A DNA stretch of 64,000 bases from Prochilodus magdalenae (Eukaryota > Chordata > Actinopteri > Characiformes > Prochilodontidae): contig JAMWET010004087.1 of NCBI GenBank assembly GCA_024036415.1, positions 195,253-259,252 of the forward strand. Reading direction: 5' to 3'. The notes beneath the pieces were generated by a model that was not told the origin of the DNA, ran no database searches, and saw only the letters and a list, made by a program, of their open reading frames with translations. Both the position numbers and the translations under genes were made by a program. Positions 57,901-64,000 of this stretch are shown piece by piece; the first letter of the stretch is position 1; every line of letters begins with the position of its first letter.

Positions 57901-60462
57901 TGTCTGTGCTGTTCTTCATTGTCTGTGCTGTGCTTTACTGTCTGTGCTGTGCTTTACTGTCTGTGCTGTTCTTCATTGTCTGTGCTGTGCTTTACTGTCT
58001 GTACTGTGCTTTACTGTCTGCGCTGTGCTTTACTGTCTGCGCTATGCTTTACTGTCTGTGCTATGCTTTACTGTCTGTGCTGTACTTTACTGTCTGCGCT
58101 ATGCTTTACTGTCTGTGCTGTGCTTTACTGTCTGCACTGTGCTTTACTGTCTGTGCTGTTCTTCATTGTCTGTGCTGTGCTTTACTGTCTGTGCTGCACT
58201 TTACTGTGCTTTACTGTCTGTGCTGTGCATTACTGTCTGTGCTGTGCTTTACTGTCTGCGCTGTGCTTTACTGTCTGTGCTATGCTTTACTGTCTGTGCT
58301 GTACTTTACTGTCTGCACTGTGCTTTACTGTCTGTACTGTGCTTTACTGTCTGTGCTGTTCTTCATTGTCTGTACTGTGCTTTACTGTCTGTGCTCTGCT
58401 TTACTGTCTGCACTGTGCTTTACTGTCTCTGCTGTTCTTCATTGTCTGTGCTGTGCTTTACTGTCTGCACTGTGCTTTACTGTCTGTGCTGTTCTTCATT
58501 GTCTGTGCTGTGCTTTACTGTCTGTGCTGTGCTTTACTGTCTGCACTGTGCTTTACTGTCTGTGCTGTTCTTCATTGTCTGTGCTGTGCTTTACTGTCTG
58601 TACTGTGCTTTACTGTCTGCGCTATGCTTTACTGTCTGCGCTATGCTTTACTGTCTGTACTGTACTTTACTGTCTGCGCTATGCTTTACTGTCTGCGCTG
58701 TGCTTTACTGTCTGTGCTATGCTTTACTGTCTGTGCTGTACTTTACTGTCTGCACTGTGCTTTACTGTCTGTCCTGTGCTTTACTGTCTGCGCTGTGCTT
58801 TACTGTCTGCGCTATGCTTTACTGTCTGTGCTGTGCTTTACTGTCTGCACTGTGCTTTACTGTCTCTGCTGTTCTTCATTGTCTGTGCTGTGCTTTACTG
58901 TCTGTGCTGTGCTTTACTGTCTGTGCTGTGCTTTACTGTCTGTGCTGTTTTTTATTGTCTGTTCTGTGCTTTACTGTCTGTCCCGTGCTTTACTGTCTGT
59001 GCTGTTTCTTTACTGTCTGTGCTGTGCTTTACTGTCTGCACTGTGCTTTACTGTCTCTGCTGTTCTTCATTGTCTGTGCTGTGCTTTACTGTCTGTGCTA
59101 TGCTTTACTGTCTGTGCTGTACTTTACTGTCTGCACTGTGCTTTACTGTCTGCGCTATGCTTTACTGTCTGTACTGTGCTTTACTGTCTGTGCTGTGCTT
59201 TACTGTCTGCACTGTGCTTTACTGTCTCTGCTGTTCTTCATTGTCTGTGCTGTGCTTTACTGTCTGTACTGTGCTTTACTGTCTGTGCTGTGCTTTACTG
59301 TCTGTGCTGTTTTTTTACTGTCTGTGCTGTGCTTTACTGTCTGTGCTGTTTTTTTACTATCTGTACTGTGCTTTACTGTCTGTGCTGTTCTTTATTGTCT
59401 GTCCTGTGCTTTACTGTCTGTGCTGTGCTTTACTGTCTGCGCTATGCTTTACTGTCTGTGCTGTGCTTTTACTGTGCTGTGCTTACTGTGCTGTGCTTTG
59501 CTGTTACTGTGCTGTGCATTACTGTCTGTGCTGTGCTTTTTGCTGTGCTTTACTGTCTGTACTGTGCTTTACTGTCTGCGCTATGCTTTACTGTCTGTGC
59601 TATGCTTTACTGTCTGTGCTGTGCTTTACTGTCTGTGCTATGCTTTACTGTCTGTACTGTGCTTTACTGTCTGCGCTATGCTTTACTGTCTGTACTGTGC
59701 TTTACTGTCTGTGCTGTGCTTTACTGTCTGTGCTGTGCTTTACTGTCTGCGCTGTGCTTTACTGTCTGCGCTATGCTTTACTGTCTGTGCTGTGCTTTAC
59801 TGTCTGCACTGTGCTTTACTGTCTCTGCTGTTCTTCATTGTCTGTGCTGTGCTTTACTGTCTGTGCTGTGCTTTACTGTCTGCTGTGCTTTACTGTCTGC
59901 GCTATGCTTTACTGTCTGTGCTGTGCTTTACTGTCTGTACTGTGCTTTACTCTCTGTGCTGTGCTTTACTGTCTGTGCTGTTTTTTATTGTCTGCGCTGT
60001 GCTTTACTGTCTGTGCTGTTTTTTTACTGTCTGTGCTGTGCTTTACTGTCTGTGCTGTTTTTTTACTGTCTGTGCTGTTTTTTTTACTGTCTGTGCTGTG
60101 CTTTACTGTCTGTGCTGTTTTTTTACTGTCTGTGCTGTGCTTTACTGTCTGTGCTGTTTTTTTACTGTCTGTACTGTGCTTTACTGTCTGTGCTGTTCTT
60201 TATTGTCTGTCCTGTGCTTTAAACTGTCTGTGGTGCTTTTCACTGTGCTTTACTGTCTGTGTGCTTTAAATGTCTGTGCTATGCTTTACTGTCTGTGCTG
60301 TACTTTACTGTCTGCACTGTGCTTTACTGTCTGCGCTATGCTTTACTGTCTGTACTGTGCTTTACTGTCTGCACTGTGCTTTACTGTCTGTCCTGTGCTT
60401 TACTGTCTGCGCTGTGCTTTACTGTCTGCGCTATGCTTTACTGTCTGTGCTGTACACAAACG
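54955..60462. repeat. 5.5-kb array of a 19-bp unit
   Basis: About 290 copies of TGCTTTACTGTCTGTGCTG with recurrent variants (GCGCTA, GTACTG, GCACTG, GTTCTTCAT, GTTTTTTTA). Because 19 is one more than a multiple of three, each frame cycles through the same 57-bp, 19-codon pattern. No unit contains a stop, so three overlapping ORFs up to 1842 codons result. There is no start context, splice structure or known domain, so this is not a protein gene. Irregular spots at about 57710-57800, 59460-59545 and 60215-60270. Confidence 0.95.
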
Positions 60463-60479
60463 ATGAAAAACACATCGGG

Positions 60480-63400
60480 CACTCTGCTAATAATGTATCT
60501 TCTGTGTACACTGCGGGGCAGCACCAAGATTGTAAAAATGAGAATATAGCTGGGCATGAGGGCAAGGAAGCGCTTATTGGTGTAATTTACGAACATGACA
60601 TGCTCATGACGCTAATCGCAACAGAGAAATACTAAGTAGAGTGAAAGGGTAAACGAGGTCGAGTTAGGCCAAAATCACAGTCAGCACTAAAATTTACTGG
60701 CTGTTATTTCTTAAATGGCTGTATCCTTTCGAAATGCTTGGGGAGTAAGGCACTCTGCCAAAAAACGATACTCCGATGTCGCAGTGTCAACAGCTCAGAG
60801 GAAACATAACTGTCCTCGGTTGTCTGTGAGCGGGCTAGGCAATGTAGGTGGAGTGCTTTTAAAGGCTTAGTCAACAAGCACTGAAAGTGGTCGTGATGGG
60901 GGTAAGGAAATCTCATAGTTGTGAGTGTGGGCTGATATTTAGAGGTGGGTGGTGTTTAATTAGTTTTCGTGGCATATTATAACACTAGTAGATTAAGGTT
61001 TAGACAGTATTGATTGAATCTGGGTGGAGGATATAAAGTACGATGTACTGTCTAACAACATGGTGGGTTAAAAGTACTGACAAGCTGCCAGCTGGGTTGT
61101 GATATAAACCCTACCTAGGTTTAGGCTATTAGGTGTTAAAGGGCATTTGGGTCATCCATCTTACCATTGACTTGCATGGTTTCTGGTTGATTGGCCAGCC
61201 ATGTTTTTTGCTATGCATATATCTAGAGCTTGCTATGTACACTATGGTATGTGAGTTAGACACGATAACTGGACAGGGAGTCATAGTCTGGCTGTGATGA
61301 TTGCTGTAATTGACCTGCTGGCTCATTTTGGATTAAATCCCTTTTTATATAGTGCACTTGGCGAAGCTCAGTAGGTTCTGTACTTTAAGGTTCCGGAGTC
61401 TCTAATGCATAAGTAACAAAATGTTCATATACGGCAAAGTCGATGGGTATTTCGTAGTATGTAATTGATTATTAATTGTGGTGTTTCCTCAATGGCGCTA
61501 AAGCTGTAATAAATTGTTATGACCTTGTTACTATCTCCCGTAGGTGTTATCATTGTGAGTGAGGATGACGAGGAGCACAACTGACAGTGTGGTTATTAAT
61601 GCTAGGAATTATCTACTAGTATATTTTGGGGGCTGTGCAGTTTCTTGATATAAGGACTGGAGAGCCTCCTAGCTTATGCTTATTTCATAAAAGGACTAAG
61701 GCCCTTTCTCTGTTATATAGTACATAAAACAGTAGCTTGTCTCGATTAGGTATTTTTAAACTTAATTAAACCTACGATGATCACTAAGGGGGTTTGATAA
61801 AATACACTAAGGGCAGCATTTCAGACTTTTCATTGAGTTTAAGTTGTTGGAGACAGGAGTCATGCTTAAAAGATGAAGATAGGGTTGGGTGTTTTTCGTT
61901 GATATAAAATGTAAGTTAGAAGGCATAAAAAAACTGATTTAAATTATGATTTAACTGACACTGAATTGAAATTATTAGGTTATAAAGCTCGTTATCGCGT
62001 CAGCATTTTACATGTGTAATTTCTTTCTAGGTTCTAATTCGCAGTGGAGTATTTAGGGACATGCTAACTGATGGCTACTGGAGTTCATCCACAGATGACC
62101 CAAAAAGTTTTTAGAGCTCTATGCTTTGAAGTAAACTGGCCTATGTTTCCGTCAAACGCAAAAGAGAGCTCATGTGATTTTCTTGTGCCACTTGTTGAGA
62201 TTAACAGCATTTAGTTTAGTAGGCTACTCTCCAAGATATAGCGCAACTCACTGAACTAACCATCTGAGTGTGTCGGACTTATTTGTGTAACTTACTGAGT
62301 CTCATATTCAGGCTTTTATTATTTTGCGCTTGGCATATCCCCTTTAGCTAACATTTTGTCGCTCCACACGTGGGCTGCTAGGCAGCAGCCCTTTGCCAAG
62401 GATAATGCTGGTAGGATGTGAAGGTAGTAGCCTCTAGGACATCGCCAGCAGATGTCTATCCTAAGGTAGTGGAGATGCTAATAAAAACCGCTGGCCCACA
62501 TATGCTATATTTGGCTTATTGTATGGAATGTGTAAAAAGATACAACAGCAGTCACCCTAGTCAAGTTAGTGATAGGACAAACGCGCGGGAGGTTCTCCTT
62601 TTTTTATCTTAAAACTATTAACACATTTTGTTTTAAGCCGCTAACCGTGAAGACGTTCAGTTGTATAAAACCAGAGATGCACTCACCTTATTAAGATTAG
62701 GTTATATGCAGTCACCTAAAAAACACGCCTTTCTTCTGTAATTGTGCAGTGGTTAGGCTGATATAACAAACACAGCTTTTATAATAAAGCCAATTTTGGA
62801 TGTCAATTCTACTGTATGCGATGTCTTCGCTATTATGAATATTCACAAACTGAAATAGGTTAACTATGACCTTTAAATTTGTTGCCATAATAGCTAAAAC
62901 TTTAATTATCATATGGTGAATAAAATCGTCTATAAGTATATGTCTTTTATAATCACACATATTTACTTTTTTAAAAAAATGGCATTTCATACAGATGGTA
63001 ACTGGTAGATTGTTAAGCCTGATAAGTTGTCTAAGTATAACAACAGGCAGATCATTTTAGCTTGGGGTGTGCTAATACTTTTTGACTGTATATGGCACTG
63101 ATTCATCTGTCAGCCAACTGATAACAACACTCTAACCATTCATTATGCCTGGGAGAAGTGTTTCTGATGGCTAGTATGCCTAGTATCTTATCTCTAACAT
63201 ACTTATTCTTGTGAGGAGTCGAAGGTTTGTGGCCCCCAGGCTAGTAGACAGTGCTTGAGCTCATCTAATAGGGGAGCATGTTATCGATGTGCAATATTAA
63301 TTGATGCTATCTATCGAGAGAATCACCTGCCTGGATGCTGAAGAGCCGCAACTTGCAGCAAGAGTTTCACGGCAGGTATGGTGAAGATGATTTTTGAGCA

Positions 63401-64000
63401 GGCTAGTAACTCCATATAATGGCTGTCATTGCAATAAGATATATGGTATACAAATTTGCCAGCTGTTTCTGAATTCATATCATGATCAGTTAGTAGACGC
63501 GATCATTTCACCGAATTAATGCACTAACTGAAGCTCCAGGCGACCCCCAGAATAACATGAAAGACCACACTAGACACAGCAGCACAAGATTATTCAGTGG
63601 AAATGTATATTCTGTGTTAGTATGAAAACTCCATTCGAGGCAATATCTATCAGATCAGATTAATGGACATTCCAGTGGCAGGTATCATATTGTTTAAAGT
63701 GTACGATAAAAGAGGGAGTTAGTTTGTCGCTGATAAATGCATACTCAACGGCGGTATCAGACGCAGTAAAGCAGTAAGCGGGTCTAGATTAGTACTTTTA
63801 GTTAGGAATAGCATAGTTAGAAACTCAAAACTCTTAAAGTATTCTTATTGACATGATAAAACCTAACATTGAAACTTTGGAGTTGGAAAGAAGTGGGTCT
63901 ATGATCGGGCAAGGCTAGCACTAATATCAATCCTGTCTATAAAGCTATGAAGTATATATGATACTATTACTTATATTAGCAAAAATGTGGTCTGTTCTTA
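60480..64000. other. Unrecognised, compositionally odd segment
   Basis: No exon, microsatellite or long ORF in 3.5 kb, unlike all DNA to its left. TAG and CTA trinucleotides look very frequent, and CpG-containing words (GTTATCGCGTCAGC, ACGCGCGG) are commoner than in neighbouring DNA. A possible degraded Tc1-type end, GGGGTGTGCTAATACTTTTT, is at 63064-63083. Confidence 0.4.

Noticed and set aside
54938..60466. An 1842-codon forward ORF and two other long overlapping ORFs
   Set aside because: They arise because a stop-free 19-bp unit is repeated; all frames show the same 19-residue cycle. No domain, start context or exon structure.
62418..62612. A 64-codon ORF near the right end
   Set aside because: Short, no known motif, in a segment whose sequence quality is doubtful.

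Overview
The window is nuclear DNA of a vertebrate, almost certainly a teleost fish. The evidence is multi-exon genes with GT-AG introns, several fish-type Tc1 transposons, fragments of fish-type LINEs, and very many micro- and minisatellites. There are no operons and no prokaryotic signals. I cannot name the species.

Two protein genes can be assembled exon by exon, with every splice phase closing. On the minus strand, 13 coding exons (41761 down to 19987) give a 1023-residue Tks5-type scaffold: a PX domain and five SH3 domains, sh3pxd2a. On the plus strand, five coding exons (45256 to 53168) give a 395-residue SAM-domain sphingomyelin-synthase-related protein, samd8, with its H-H-D catalytic triad. 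The genes lie head to head. Their 5' ends are about 2.2 kb apart if the GA-rich exon ending at 44044 is the first exon of samd8.

Layout: 1-14.9 kb is gene-free, with GA/CT tracts, Tc1 relics (2.6-4.8 kb), a 20-bp G-rich minisatellite (7.57-8.35 kb) and a possible MITE (11.8-12.3 kb). 14.9-19.9 kb holds a broken Tc1 element, a LINE 3' fragment, other dispersed repeats and a 60-bp minisatellite downstream of sh3pxd2a. 20-41.8 kb is sh3pxd2a. Its introns carry a Tc1 element with one frameshift, a Tc1 element with a full-length intact transposase frame, and arrays of 24-bp and other units. 42-45.2 kb is the divergent intergenic/5' region. 45.2-54.3 kb is samd8. 54.4-60.47 kb is tandem arrays, mainly a 5.5-kb array of a 19-bp unit. 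60.5-64 kb contains nothing I recognise and looks compositionally odd.

The main unusual theme is tandem arrays pressed against splice sites: a 30-bp, a 20-bp and an 18-bp array beside three samd8 splice sites, and a 24-bp array 18 bp past an sh3pxd2a donor. The 20-bp array is built from copies of the exon's own 5' splice site. The last samd8 exon appears twice. The DNA between the copies reads as a blend of 3' UTR and minisatellite, which points to a consensus or haplotype-merging artefact rather than a real duplication. I did not find a convincing new multi-gene system.

The two proteins work in separate processes. Tks5 organises podosomes and invadopodia at phosphoinositide-rich membrane. 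SAMD8/SMSr makes ceramide phosphoethanolamine in the ER. Their adjacency does not by itself imply cooperation.
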